From assembly GCA_020536535.1 (NCBI GenBank), contig JAHLWZ010000711.1, positions 1,094-65,093 of the forward strand: 64,000 nt of DNA. Reading direction: 5' to 3'. A model generated the notes under the pieces. That model saw only the letters and a list, made by a program, of their open reading frames with translations. It ran no database searches and was not told the DNA's origin. Every line of letters begins with the position of its first letter. The stretch's first letter is position 1. A program made the position numbers and the translations under genes. This document shows positions 45,501-56,469 of this stretch, one piece after another. This DNA comes from Pelomyxa schiedti (taxonomy: Eukaryota > Evosea > Pelobiontida > Pelomyxidae).

Positions 45501-47192
45501 AGTTGCTGATGGCCATGTGCTTGCCCTTGATGCCTCCAAAGCAGCGCCAGAGACAACTGCCCAATTTCTTCGCCTAAGTGTTGACTCCTTTAAATCTGTG
45601 ATATATGGAAATCCCAAGTCTTGTCGGTTCCTGCACCACACACTTTGTTCTAACTACTTCCAGATGACTTGCTTTACAGCCTATCCATGTCTCAACTGCG
45701 TCTGGGAATCTTCACTAGCGACACGCAGGTAATTAACGACGCCTATGAAAATCTTCTTGTTGCTGCCGAAGTTTCTGGTTCCGTTGATCAGTTTGATACC
45801 CTTCCTTGGTTACAAGAATTATTGATCTTCTTGTAACAGAAAAATCTCTACTGCCATGGACACGTGCAAAATAGCTGAAGGATTTGTGCAAATGCGAAAA
45901 GACCATCACCACATTCCTGCTGGTGGAGACGTTATCTCTATGGCTCTACAAAATGATTGCTGTCTTGCTCTAGGAAGAAATGTATCACGTTGATCCCTGC
46001 AGTGTTTTAACATGCCCTTAAAGGATGGCACAGTTGAGAAAGTCGACATCACTAAAGAAAAGAGAAAACGGGATACACTAACACAAGAAGGAGGTAGAAT
46101 AACCGGCATAGCCTTCCAAGGTGCTACAATGATAACAAGCATATACAGTGATAAAGTTCTGGTATATACGTTAATTTCCCTCTACGAAACTGATCTATTT
46201 TCACAGCTCTGGAACAAAAAGGATCGAGTTAAATCAGTAATTGAGTGTAAGTTTCTTCCACGATGCATGTGTGTGGTGGAAAAGAAACTCATCGTTGGTG
46301 GTGGGAGAGAGTATGCACCTTCTTTCCTAAGAGGTCTTTGTAATTTTTCTAATCTTTTAAGTAATAAGCCCATTGGATATATATCAATGTGGGACCTCGA
46401 TACAGTAGACTCCGCTCCAGTGACGTTCGAAGGACATGTTGGATGGTATTTTTCTTGCCACTCCCCATTTCCTCTCTAACAATGTTAAAGTGTTGTAGCA
46501 ATGATTACCTCAACGTTGCAGCACCTTCTTGTTAGTGCCGGGTTGGATGAAGTGCGGCTGTGGGACCTTGAATCACACCAGCTTGTTGCGAAAATACCCA
46601 TTACCAGCCGAGTCAATTGTATTACATTTTGCCAAAACGACTCTACTCTCATAACCGGCTCTGATGACGGCCTGCTAAGGTTAAAAAAAAGCCAAAAACA
46701 ACCCCCACAACAAAAAAGAAAAAAACCCCAGAACAACAAAACAACCAAAAAGAAAAGAAAAACAAACAAACACTGCAATTCACAGTAACTAACACAACCA
46801 ACAGAATGTATATGCTGGATTCCACACGGGTTCCCAGGCAGATAGGCCTGATCCACGGTCACTCGGCGGCCGTCACTTGCCTGCAGGTGACCACGGCTCC
46901 CATAAGCCTGCTTATCTCGGGCAGCAGCGACGGCACGCTGCGGTTCTGGCTCCCCTCGCAGTGCTCGCAGCTCGGAATCTGCGTGGGCGTGATACACAAC
47001 GGGCCCCCGGTGCTGATGGTGCAGGCCCTGGCCCAGACCAGCCCAAGGAAGAGCGGGACTGGGAGCGGACCCGGCGAGGTGCTGCTACTGGCGTGCTCGT
47101 CGAAGGAGGTGCACGTGCACGCGATCCAGCTGGGGGCCTTGGTCAAGAGCGTGCCGGATTTGGCCTCGGCGCTTTCGTCTTTGGCATTCTAA
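42508..47192 (+). CDS. CLU-domain protein fused to a WD40 propeller
   Basis: The first exon (42508 to about 43105) is about 200 low-complexity residues: Thr/Asn, acidic E/D run, Gly and Ala tracts. The CLU domain follows: GDDDITSKVAGHELKSC, VPLMATVDYLGFRLTAI, SPVYGSRDGGNTIYHSD, GTMNLKEH and EVHKGTDGNYYVLDVSRLFP, matching clustered-mitochondria proteins. A helical middle (TIIRRAELETRDRLMKTEW) leads into WD40 repeats from about 45900: SMALQNDCCLALGRN, YISMWDLDT, LVSAGLDEVRLWDLES, NCITFCQNDSTLITGSDDG and LLISGSSDGTLRFW, ending at 47192. One blade spans an intron near 45985-46015, so the WD40 part continues directly from the preceding exon. Two separate genes remain possible; the joint at about 45.8 kb is the weak point. 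Confidence 0.75.
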
Positions 47193-47466
47193 GCGTTTGG
47201 CACTTTGTAATGTGTCAAAAAAGTTGAGTTGCTTCTTTGTTCTTTAACACTCAGAAAAACGAAACAAATCTCGGGTGAGCAGAGGTGCTTCATGAAGAGA
47301 GGAGGTGTGAGATAGACTGGGGAGTGAAGTCTACACTTGGATCGAGGCCAAGAAGAGAGAACGAGATCTCAGTTGCACTTTTAATTGTCGGGTTTAATTT
47401 CTTCGGACAGAATAAATCGAAAACAAACTTTCTACACCGTGAAGTCAAGCACGTAACCCGTAACCA

Positions 47467-49498
47467 ATGTCGTCCGCCGATTCCGCAAGCACTACAACCA
47501 CCACAACCACCACTACCCCTGCAGTCAAGCCCGAAGCGCAAGTTCCTTCGCCTTCAGCACCAACTGCGTCTACTCCCGCCACCGTTGGTACGCCGGCTAA
47601 AACTGCAGCGGCAACCGCGACTGCATCCGTGTCTACATCTGCAAGTGCTATCGACGTAAGTGGCAAAGCGTGCACTGCTTTTGCTGTTGATGTGGAGCTC
47701 GCCACAAAGATTAAGGACCAGGTATTCCTTTGTAATCACGTTAACGTAGTCTCTCATCATTACTTTTTACACAATCACATAGGTCGAGTTTTACTTCGGG
47801 GACTCCAATTTTGCTCTTGACAAGTTCCTCATGACCAAGACTCAAGAGGGTGCCGAGTGGATGGATTTGAGTGTTGTTGCATGCTTCAATAAACTGAAAG
47901 ATTTGGCCAGCCAAAGACATTTAGAAATGCTCCCAGTAGAATTGATGGCAGAATTACTTAAAACATCCCAAGTGGTAGAGGTGAAGGAAAAAGCCTACAC
48001 CAACTTTTCATTCTAATTCATTGGACAGATTAGTGAAGACCAGAAAAAAATAAAGAGGAGGAACCCTGTTGTGCCTGAGGATGTTCTAAATAAGCGTACT
48101 GCTTATGTGGTAGGCCATCATTCAGTGTTTTGTTCTCCAATTTGACTGTTTCACAGAAAGGCCTTCCAAGAGGGGTGGAACCAGATCTGAAAAAAATCAC
48201 TGAGAGGTTATCTGCCTTTGGCAAAGTAAATGCTGTATGGTTACGGAGGTTCAGAAACAAAGTGTTTAAGGTTTACCCTTTTTTCTGCCAAAGAAAATTA
48301 ATTATTCCTGCCCAGGGCTCACTTTGTGTTGAATACGATTCCCCTGAAACCATGCAAGCGGCTGTATCGAGGCCCCTAGATTTTGAAGGGCAAAAATTGG
48401 AGTTTATTCCCAAGTAAACCCACTTCCATCCATTTCTGTATCTCATTGTCACACAGAGAGCTTTGGATAAAGCAGGAAGCAGAGCTAGGTCATCGTGGAC
48501 CTTTTACCCTTATTGAAGCTACCAAATCAGCAACAGAACCAGCACCAACGAAAGATGAGGGTCCACAGAACCGTCATGGCCTGATAGTTGTTGTATCTGG
48601 TCTACCTGCTGTTGTAACAAACGATCAGGAGTTGAAAGTACCCTTTTCTTGTGATTCCTTTTCTTTCCAATAGTAAAACCAATTACAGAACAAATTGAAA
48701 GAACTCAGTGGGAATACCTCTGGATATGTGTCCCAATCAGAGGATGGAGGGGATTTATATGTCCGATTCAAGGATGCGCAAGATGCCACCAAGTTTGTGC
48801 AAAATTTCCATCTCAAGGAACTGCTTGGCAACCCTGTCCAGTGTTCTATAATGGAAGGTAAAGTATAAACAACAGGTAATTTCATTTCCTCACTAACGCG
48901 AATCATTACAGGTGAGAAAGAGCGCCTTTACTGGGCCAAGGCATGGCCTCACATACAGGGACCAAAGGGAAGAGGCAGAGGACAGGCCAGAGGCGGGAGA
49001 GGTCAAAGAGCAGGAAGAGGGGGGAGAGGAGGAAATCGCGGTGCCGCAAATACTGCTCCAGCATCTACTGCTGCCGCCTCGACTAACGCGACAGATGCAA
49101 ATACGGAACCTGCCCCTGACACAATGGGAACCGAAGCTGAACCTCAGGAAGGACCAGCCCGAGGAAGAGGCAAAGGGCAGAACAGAGGTAGGGGACAAAG
49201 GGGAGGCCGCGGTGGACGCGGTGGCAGAGGGGGCCGAGGAAGGGGCAGAGGAGGTAGAGGCGGAGCGGACAATGTGGAGCCGAGCATCGCGGAGGAGTCT
49301 AATACCACTACTCCTACCGCAGCATCTACAACCACTTCCACCACAACATCAACAACCGCCACCGCAACCCCGGCACCAGCACCCCCCAAGGAGAATGTTG
49401 AACAAACCCTCCCAGTGAAGAGAGAAGCCGAACCAATCAAGGCAGAGACAGAAGCCAAGAAACCAAGAACTGATGACGGAACAGAAAAGAAGGACTAA
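47467..49498 (+). CDS. SSB: La ribonucleoprotein homologue with RGG-rich tail
   Basis: La binds the 3' oligo-U of new Pol III transcripts. A Thr/Ala/Pro-rich N-terminus precedes the La motif: IKDQ joined across an intron to VEFYFGDSNFALDKFLMTK, then GAEWMDLSVVACFNKLKDL and VVEISEDQKKIKRRNP. An RRM follows (AYVKGLPRG, LSAFGKVNAVWLRRF, GSLCVEYDSPETMQAAVS) and then a second RRM-like domain with LIVVVSGLPAVVTND, GDLYVRFKDAQDATKFVQ and KERLYWAKAWPHI. The C-terminus is rich in RGG/GRGR repeats (49000-49270), then Thr/Ala-rich, and ends in KREAEPIK and AKKPRTDD, which look like a nuclear localisation signal. Introns are short. All core La elements are present. Confidence 0.9.
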
Positions 49499-49587
49499 GA
49501 AGCCTTTTTGTTCTTTGACAAAGAAATAAAATGCTGTTGCAAAATTTTTCATAAAAATAAACACTTTTGTAGCCAAACACAGGTTTT

Positions 49588-50821
49588 TTAAGTGTTTGTG
49601 TGATATACGGCCATTTCTGTGGCAGCCGTGTTGTGCTTGTATAGCTTCATGGCAACAAAGAACACTGCAACAGATAGCAACGCAAAGCCACCAATTGTAC
49701 AGCCGAGACCTATCCACAAATTTGTCCCTGGGTTTGATTACTGTAGTGCATGTGAAATGTTTTTCTCGCACCACTGTAGCAGTTTCCGTCATCATTATCA
49801 CACTCAGGTACATTACATTCTTCGTCGCAGTGATAGTTCCACAACATATCGTCAGTGCATCCAGGTGCGCATTCAACTGAAAGTTTGGGAGAAAAAAATG
49901 GTACGAAAGAAAAACCGTACGGCAAGCATCGAAGTCATAGTTACACGCGAATGTGTCACAATCATAATCACAATAACCGTCCCCTATCCAGGTGTCGTCG
50001 CAAGACCAGTCTTTGCCACATTCTAAAAGAAAATTAACCAATGCCGCAGTTCACTTGGTGAAACCGCAGTCAGGCAAGTCATATGTACACTCAGGAACAT
50101 AACAGTAACTATCACACCATCCATCTCCGATTCCTGCTTTACATTCCGTGCTGCAACCTAACACAGGAGCCCCAGTAAATACACCAGTTAAAGTAAAGCG
50201 GACATACAGTCATTCCCATCGTAGTCGCACTCGGGGGTAAGGCACTGCGAATCACATATACCGTTCCCGATTAGCGAGGAATCACATAGGCAAGCTAGAT
50301 ATTTGAAGGGTTACTCCTTCGTTTACAACGGAAACATGAGAGAGCATACTGTTACAATCGTCCCCGTCATACTGGCAATCCGCCGAGTACATACACCAAA
50401 AATCACACACAGAGTTATTGACCCAGCTACTTAGACACCAATAGTCGCAAGTTGACAAGTGGCCTGGAATTTAAGGTTTTTTTCTCCCATTATCTGTCAA
50501 CAAAAAAAAAATCATGCAGAGCAAAGCGCCAATATAGTCCATAAGGGTAATAGTACATACATTCACCATTGTCCCAGTTGCATTCTTCGTTGAAGCAACT
50601 TTCGTCGCACATCCAAGTGTTGTCATAGCATGAACACTGTCCATGCACTACAACGTATTCCAATGATGGGAGAGAAATATGGGTCAGTTGGGGCCATCCC
50701 CTTTTTGGTATGTAATCCCACAATGACAACACACTGACATTCATTCCCCACCATTGTTCACCAGCAGCAGCACAAGGAAAACAGCTGCCCCAAACAACAA
50801 ACCCCGCGACGTTGTTTCCAT
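49588..50821 (-). CDS. Type I membrane protein with several LNR (Lin-12/Notch) repeats
   Basis: The start at 50821 encodes a signal peptide, METTSRGLLFGAAVFLVLLL. At least five Cys-rich repeats of the LNR type follow on separate small exons: CDESCFNEECNWDNGEC, CDFWCMYSADCQYDGDDC, CDSQCLTPECDYDGNDC, IGDGYCDYDCDTFACNYD and HCDEECNVPECDNDDGNC. Each has the C...CD..C...C..D.GDC spacing in which Asp/Asn bind calcium. The last exon reads WIGLGCTIGGFALLSVAVFF, a transmembrane helix, then a short tail ending HTNT at 49588. It has no EGF repeats or Notch intracellular part. Head to head with the ankyrin gene at only 86 bp. Confidence 0.8.
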
Positions 50822-50907
50822 CTCCGCCGGTTTTTCTTTTTTCCGCTATTAATATTTTCTTGATCAAGTTCCATTCGGCGAACAATCATCTACACCAACA
50901 CGGACGC
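50822..50907. promoter_or_regulatory. 86-bp shared region between divergent LNR and ankyrin genes
   Basis: The two start codons (cat at 50819-50821 on the minus strand, atg at 50908 on the plus) are separated by only 86 bp. Both 5' UTRs and any core promoter must lie here, or the transcripts must overlap. It is A/T-rich on the LNR side (cggtttttcttttttcc). No clear TATA or palindrome seen. A bidirectional promoter is inferred from position. Confidence 0.5.
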
Positions 50908-53900
50908 ATGTTGCACTCGTGGTGGAATGCCATCATTGGTGCCCTCGGAAAGGCCACCAAAGACCTCCACGACGCCGCGGCCCACGGCGACGCGGCCCAG
51001 GTGCGCAAGCTGCTCCGCTCGCTGGCCGACAGCGGCGACCCCAAGGGGCAGCGCGCGGCCGTGAACGCCTTGGCCCCCAGCGGCGCCCCGGACGCCCACA
51101 CGCCCCTCTGGGCCGCCTCCGCCGCCGGCCACGCCGACGCCGTCGCCGCCCTCCTGGAGTGCGCGGCCGTCGACCCGGCGCTCCCGCAGTCCGGCACGGG
51201 CGAGACCCCCCTCTACGCCGCGAGCCGCCGCGGCCACGAGGCCGTGGTGGCCGCCTTCGCCGCGGCGCTGGGCGACGCCGCCGCGGACGCGGACGCGGGC
51301 GCCGCCGCCGCCCTGTGGAACGCCGCGCGGCCCGGCGACGGCGACACCCCGCTGTGCGCGGCCAGCGAGCTCGGGCACCTCGGCGTCGCGCGGCGCCTGG
51401 CCGCCGTCTGCTGGACCGACCCGAACCTGCCGCGCGGGGGCACCGGCGCCACCCCGCTGCTCCTGGCGGCCACCGGCGGGCACGCGGAGCTCGTGGGGGT
51501 GCTGGTGGGGGCGGGGGCCAAGCCGGACCTGGACCTGGGCTCGAGCCGGCTGGAGTGCGCCACCCCGCTGTTTGTGGCCAGCAGGAGCGGGTGTGTGGAT
51601 ATTGTCAGGACGCTGGTCACGGAGGCCAAGGCCGATGTGAATAAGTGCAGGGCCGACGATGGGCGCTCCCCGCTGTTCGTGGCCAGCCAGTTCGGACATG
51701 CTGGGGTTGTGGAAGTTCTCATTTCTCAGGGACACCCTGATGTTAATAAGGCCACCCGGAAAGATGGGCGCACGCCCGTCTTGGTTGCAAGCGAGTTTGG
51801 ATTCTCTTCCGTTGTTGACTTGCTCATCTGTAAAGGCCGCTGTGATGTGAACCAGGCAGCAAATGATGGGTCAACTCCACTGATGGCTGCCAGTGGGCAC
51901 GGGCATACCGAGGTGGTGGAACTATTGATTAAGAAAGGCCACGCCGATGTGAACAAAGCCAAATCTGGCGATGGTTGCACTGCCCTGTTAATGGCAAGCG
52001 AGAATGGACATGCAGCTGTCGTTAGGGTTCTCATTTCCGAAGGGCACGCCAATGTAAACACTCCTACTAAGAAAACTCCGCTATGGGCGGCTTGTCAGAA
52101 TGGACACGCTAACGTTGTGGATGTTCTCATAACAGAAGGGCACGCTGATGTTAGCATTTCATCGAACAGCTCAACTCCTTTGTTTGTTGCATGCCTCCAT
52201 GGACACGTCGTCGTTTCAGACATCCTCATCACCAAAGGACATGCTGATCCGAACGAACTTTGTGCGGTTACTAGTCAGACTCCTCTGCATATTGCTTGTG
52301 AAAAGGGTCATGAAAAAGTGGTCGAACTTCTCATCAAAAAAGAAAATGTTGATATCAACAAGCCAAGGGGAGATAATGGGGTGACCCCATTGCAAGTTGC
52401 CAGTGCAGGAGGACATACCACTGTTGTACAGAAATTGATTTGTGCTGGTGTTTCTATCCCTCAAAATCCAAGTAAAATCTTCACGGAACAGTCTTCTCTT
52501 TTGCTGAAAGCCTTTTGGAAAAGTAGTTCCCGTGATATTTTGGTCATCTCCAAACAGTCTCCCCCCGAGGAAAAGGGAACCAGCTCCTCTCTCCATTCGT
52601 TGAACGAAGATGAAATGCAACTAATAAGGGATATAGTTGGAACTGAACTCTTTACTTCTTGTGGGGATATCACGAAACGCCAAGCTACTGCTCCAAGGAT
52701 TGTCAGAACACTGGTCTCTTTTTTACGATATTTCTTTTCTCACTTTTCATAGGATTCTGCTTGTTACGTATGGGCCCGTGTGATGAAGAGGCCATCCAAA
52801 CGACTTCATGCCCTCCACTTAAGCTGTGGAATACTGAAATCCTGGCTTGCCAACTGTATTTCTCACTGCAACGAACTGAAGGACGCTGTGGAAACTCATT
52901 TAACCACAAGCAATTCGATAGTGGCCACTCATTTGGAAGCTTCTAGCAAGGTTAAAAATTTGCAGATAGACCTGGAGGAGTGTGAACACGAGTTACAACC
53001 TTCTCACCCTGAGATTGCAAGTGTGAAACTAGCATTTGAACAAGCAAGAGCACACTCACAGGTACTATGGTGGTTTACAAAAGAAAAAGAGGTGGTACAG
53101 AGAGAATTGGTTGCACAAAACACCAAGTTCAGTAGGCTTTGGGAAGTAGTATCAAATAAAACTCTGAGGGGTCTTACAGAAGAAGAAGTTGCCGATCTGC
53201 TCATTCCTGAAATTTATTACATTTCACTAAGCCCTGGTGATAGCAGCGCTGATACCAGTCCTTCTACTCAACCTTCTGCAATTACTGCTTCCTCATTGGA
53301 AGATTCTTGGCAACAGGATGTGCGAGACCAGTTCATACAAAACCACATAAATGGAGAGGCCCTTGAACAACTTACAAATGACGACATGCTGGAACTTCAT
53401 ATGAACAACTTGCTGCACAGGAAGGCCTTATGTCACCTCGTGGAGAATGTGCACAGTTTCGGGACCATGCACCCCTGGCAATCATCTGAACCAGCGGTAA
53501 TAGAAGCACCGGCATCCGCACTGCAATGGACTGAAAACCAAGTTGCTCAGTGGCTTTTAAAAGAAGGATTTGATCAAGTCACACTTGCAGGAACGACCAA
53601 ATCGCCCCTGGTCATACCTGGTTGGGCATTTGTTCACCTTACCCACCCTGACCTTAGGGCTCTTGGCCTGACCATCGGCGATGCCAGGCGTCTTTCAACC
53701 AAAATTGCGCTCCTCAAATCGGCGTGTTTCACCACAAGTACTACTGTCACCCAGAAACCACCTCTACAAGAAAAAACACTCACCAGCCACATTTTTCTGG
53801 AAGCTATTTGTGCAACAACCTGGAAGCGACTGAACGACGAGTATGATGACTTTGTTGACGAGACTCTGGCCAAGCCTGGGGCTACGCAAGGACTTCCACA

Positions 53901-55196
53901 AACTAGTTCCAATTCAGCAACGCTGGCGCCGGAGTCAGTTGAAATACTGGATGAAGCCTGGAAAAAGTCTTTGAACTCTAATATTTATAATATTGTTACT
54001 GAGAGGCAACAGCATTTCAGTGTCAGAGAAAATGAAGACCCACCTTGTGATTTGATTGCCATGAAAACAGTTTGTATTTCTCCCTCTAGCCAATTTTTAA
54101 TCGTTTTATCAGAGGGAAATACATTGCCGGTATCCAACAGGAAGACCGGCAATGCTATCTTGGACATTACAACTCATGACCAAGATAACTGAAGAACTCA
54201 ATGGCGTTTGTCTTCTTTCTATTTCATCGGTATTGAGAAATGTGGCCGCTGCACATGAGGCATCAATAAGAGAGGAAAACACCAAGAAAAAAGCAGCTGC
54301 CACTAAAGTGCAGCTTCAAACTGCCCTTGAGGAACTGGAACTTTCTGAAAACCTGTTGGCACAGTCAGAAGAGGTTCTCTGTCAGTCGATTGCACAATCT
54401 CGCGCTGAGAGGGAGTTGTTGACCTGGATTTCTTTGGAAAAGAATGACATACAACGGAATCTTGACGCTACTCAACAATCTCTCACAAGGATGGCCATCC
54501 AATTTGCAAAGAAGTCATTTGCCGGACTATCTGCCCTTGATATATCCACTATTATAATCCCTGAACTTGACCTGTTTTCTGCCACCCCTAGTGAGCAGGG
54601 TATCAAATAATACACAAATAATTATCCCTCTTTTACTCAATGTCCTTTTCACAGGTACTTCCACTGAAGCCAGAGAGAAACTGTTTTGTGATTCCATTGT
54701 TAAAAACCTTGTCAATGGCCAAGTCCTCGATTGCCTGCCTGATGACGAGGTTCTGTCCCAGCTTGGACTTACCGGCTTGATTCCCCGCAAGTCCCTGCAC
54801 CACTTCATCAGATGTGTACACAGCTTCGGTGTACCCAAAAGACCGCAAAATGCACAAGCCAAAGCCAAAGCCTCCACTGTGTGCACATGGGACCCAGATA
54901 AAGTTCACTCATGGCTCCAACACGAAATATCATCCATTACTTCCTCAAACAGCACGCCAGGCACTTCTGCATCACCAACAATCATACCTGGATCCACTGC
55001 ACACATTTCCACACCTGCAAGCACAAGCACAAGCAGTGACATTCCTGGGTGGGTTCTGATTCACCTCAACGCAAGGGACCTCATGCATATGTTTCCCTCC
55101 TTGCCTCTGGGTGTTGTTTGCAGGCTAGCAAATTCCATTTCCCTCCTATGTGACAGTGTCTTTACCATCCCAGCACCAAGTACACACAAGCATTGA
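50908..55196 (+). CDS. Ankyrin-repeat protein with duplicated coiled-coil and SAM-like module
   Basis: ATG at 50908 (MLHSWWNAIIGALGKATKD) is chosen; an open extension upstream is likely UTR. About 12 ankyrin repeats fill residues 20-530, with motifs such as TPLWAASAAGHADAVAALLE and SPLFVASQFGHAGVVEVLIS. The first repeats are extremely GC-rich. After introns at about 52716-52752 and 54069-54111 (43 nt, restores the frame), two copies of a module follow. Each has a coiled coil and two SAM-like helical bundles: copy A with HINGEALEQLTNDDMLELH and WTENQVAQWLLKEGF, copy B with LVNGQVLDCLPDDEVLSQLG and WDPDKVHSWLQHEI. Each ends in IPGW followed by H-L-x(4)-DL. Stop at 55196. Likely a scaffold binding several partners. 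Confidence 0.8.
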
Positions 55197-55369
55197 AGTT
55201 GGGGAATTCGGACACAGATGCAACGTAGCTTTGGCAACCACACAGGGCGGTAAGGATATCCATGAGACGTCGTATTATTACCTACAAATAAAAGATGGTG
55301 TTGTACAGGAAGAAGTAATTTACCCTTAGCTGGGGGAAAAAAAAACGAATAAAAAAAAAAAACATCCAG

Positions 55370-55447
55370 ATGGCGGACGACGATGAGGAACAACCACCAG
55401 CTCGGCAGCTGCCTGCCAAGCGACCTCGTGTGCCATTTAATAGATGA
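55370..55447 (+). CDS. Upstream open reading frame of 25 codons, in frame with the downstream gene
   Basis: The frame starts with ATG at 55370, directly after an A-tract, and reads MADDDEEQPPARQLPAKRPR before ending at the TGA. It has an acidic start and a basic, nuclear-signal-like end (KRPRVP), which looks like a genuine protein N-terminus and not random sequence. It could act as a uORF that lowers translation of the gene at 55550. Confidence 0.35.
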   Translation: MADDDEEQPPARQLPAKRPRVPFNR

Positions 55448-55549
55448 ACAAAGAGCGCCTTAACAACACCAAAACCAGGGACTGCTGTCGTTTCGGCCGC
55501 CGCGAGTGTGGGTTCCACGAGATTCTCGTGTGTTGCGCTCGACGTGGCC

Positions 55550-56398
55550 ATGCCGCCACACGTCCTAGATCAGATCGTCTCGTTCGTCATGTTGCGTCCT
55601 CACGCCGGGCTCTGCAACTTCTCGCAGTGCTCGCGCTCGTGCCTCGCTGCGTGCGAGAGGTCGTGCCTCGTCTTTCGCGTGAGGGCTATGTGCAGGGCCG
55701 GAAACGTAGCAATTCCGCCCAACCCTCTGCCTGGAAGCGACGAGATTCTGCGGGAAGTGGGGGTCCGTGTGGGCGAGAGGAAGTCCCTGCTGAGGTTTCT
55801 GAAGCGTGATGTGGAGGATAAGGAGTGGCAAATGGTGGTGGCTGGTGCCAAGCCGATGCCTCTCGGGGAGGATTTCCGGCTGTTTAAAAGATTCGTAGGG
55901 GATCATTCTCGACTCGAGGCGTTTAATCCAAGGGTAAGGCACGTAAACCATGTGCACCACCGGAAGAACCTGTCAGATAATGAATTCAAGCTTCACTGCT
56001 TTGGAGCGATTTGGTTTTACTCTCCAGACCACAGCAAGAAAGCGTTTATCTTCTGCAATGGGCAAGTCAAGGACCAGTATGATGAGCGGGAAGAAAACCG
56101 CCAGATTGGATTCTGCTGTGTGGATGCTGCTGCGCCAACACCACCAGCTCCTCCACATAGACTACTCAAGTCGGATGCCCCTCTTTCTGCTCCCTGGATA
56201 CCTTTGGCTGAAGGATCCGCCGAAGAGTGGGACCCATGGCGAGACTATGGGCCTCTGTTTGGGTCAACAACAACCAAGACCTTCCGACAACTGATGGAAC
56301 GCATAGACTGGCAATTACCTAGGGATGAAGAACAGCTTTATGAATACCTGTGGGCCATTGTGGCCTTGTGCGGTTGCAGGCCTCACTTTCAATGGTAA
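55550..56398 (+). CDS. Protein of unknown function, F-box-like N-terminus, about 282 aa
   Basis: The first ATG after an in-frame TGA is at 55550, giving MPPHVLDQIVSFVMLRPHAG. The short pattern PPHVLDQIVSFV resembles an F-box start, but only weakly. Cys- and Arg-rich stretches (CNFSQCSRSCLAAC) follow, then LREVGVRVGERKSLLRFLKR, GDHSRLEAFNPRVRHVNHV, FGAIWFYSPDHSKKAFIFCN, and a Trp-rich end WDPWRDYGPLF and ERIDWQLPRDEEQLYEYLW. Intronless. Upstream, in the same frame, ATG at 55370 starts MADDDEEQPPARQLPAKRPR and ends at TGA 55445-55447; translation beyond the TGA stays open. It could be a uORF, a readthrough leader, or a mutation (see findings). Confidence 0.6.
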   Translation: MPPHVLDQIVSFVMLRPHAGLCNFSQCSRSCLAACERSCLVFRVRAMCRAGNVAIPPNPLPGSDEILREVGVRVGERKSLLRFLKRDVEDKEWQMVVAGAKPMPLGEDFRLFKRFVGDHSRLEAFNPRVRHVNHVHHRKNLSDNEFKLHCFGAIWFYSPDHSKKAFIFCNGQVKDQYDEREENRQIGFCCVDAAAPTPPAPPHRLLKSDAPLSAPWIPLAEGSAEEWDPWRDYGPLFGSTTTKTFRQLMERIDWQLPRDEEQLYEYLWAIVALCGCRPHFQW

Positions 56399-56469
56399 CT
56401 GAACCAGAGCGCCACAACTAGAATGGAAGTTCTTTCAAAAAAAACCATAAAGACTCTCTTTCTTTGGAT

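Noticed and set aside
50890-51735. Minus-strand frames of 281 and 169 codons and a second plus-strand frame of 241 codons
   Set aside because: They overlap the very GC-rich start of the ankyrin gene, where stop codons are rare in all frames; they contain no domain.
55445-55447. Selenocysteine reading of the in-frame TGA
   Set aside because: There is no Cys-homologous position known, no visible SECIS hairpin, and a downstream ATG explains the gene.
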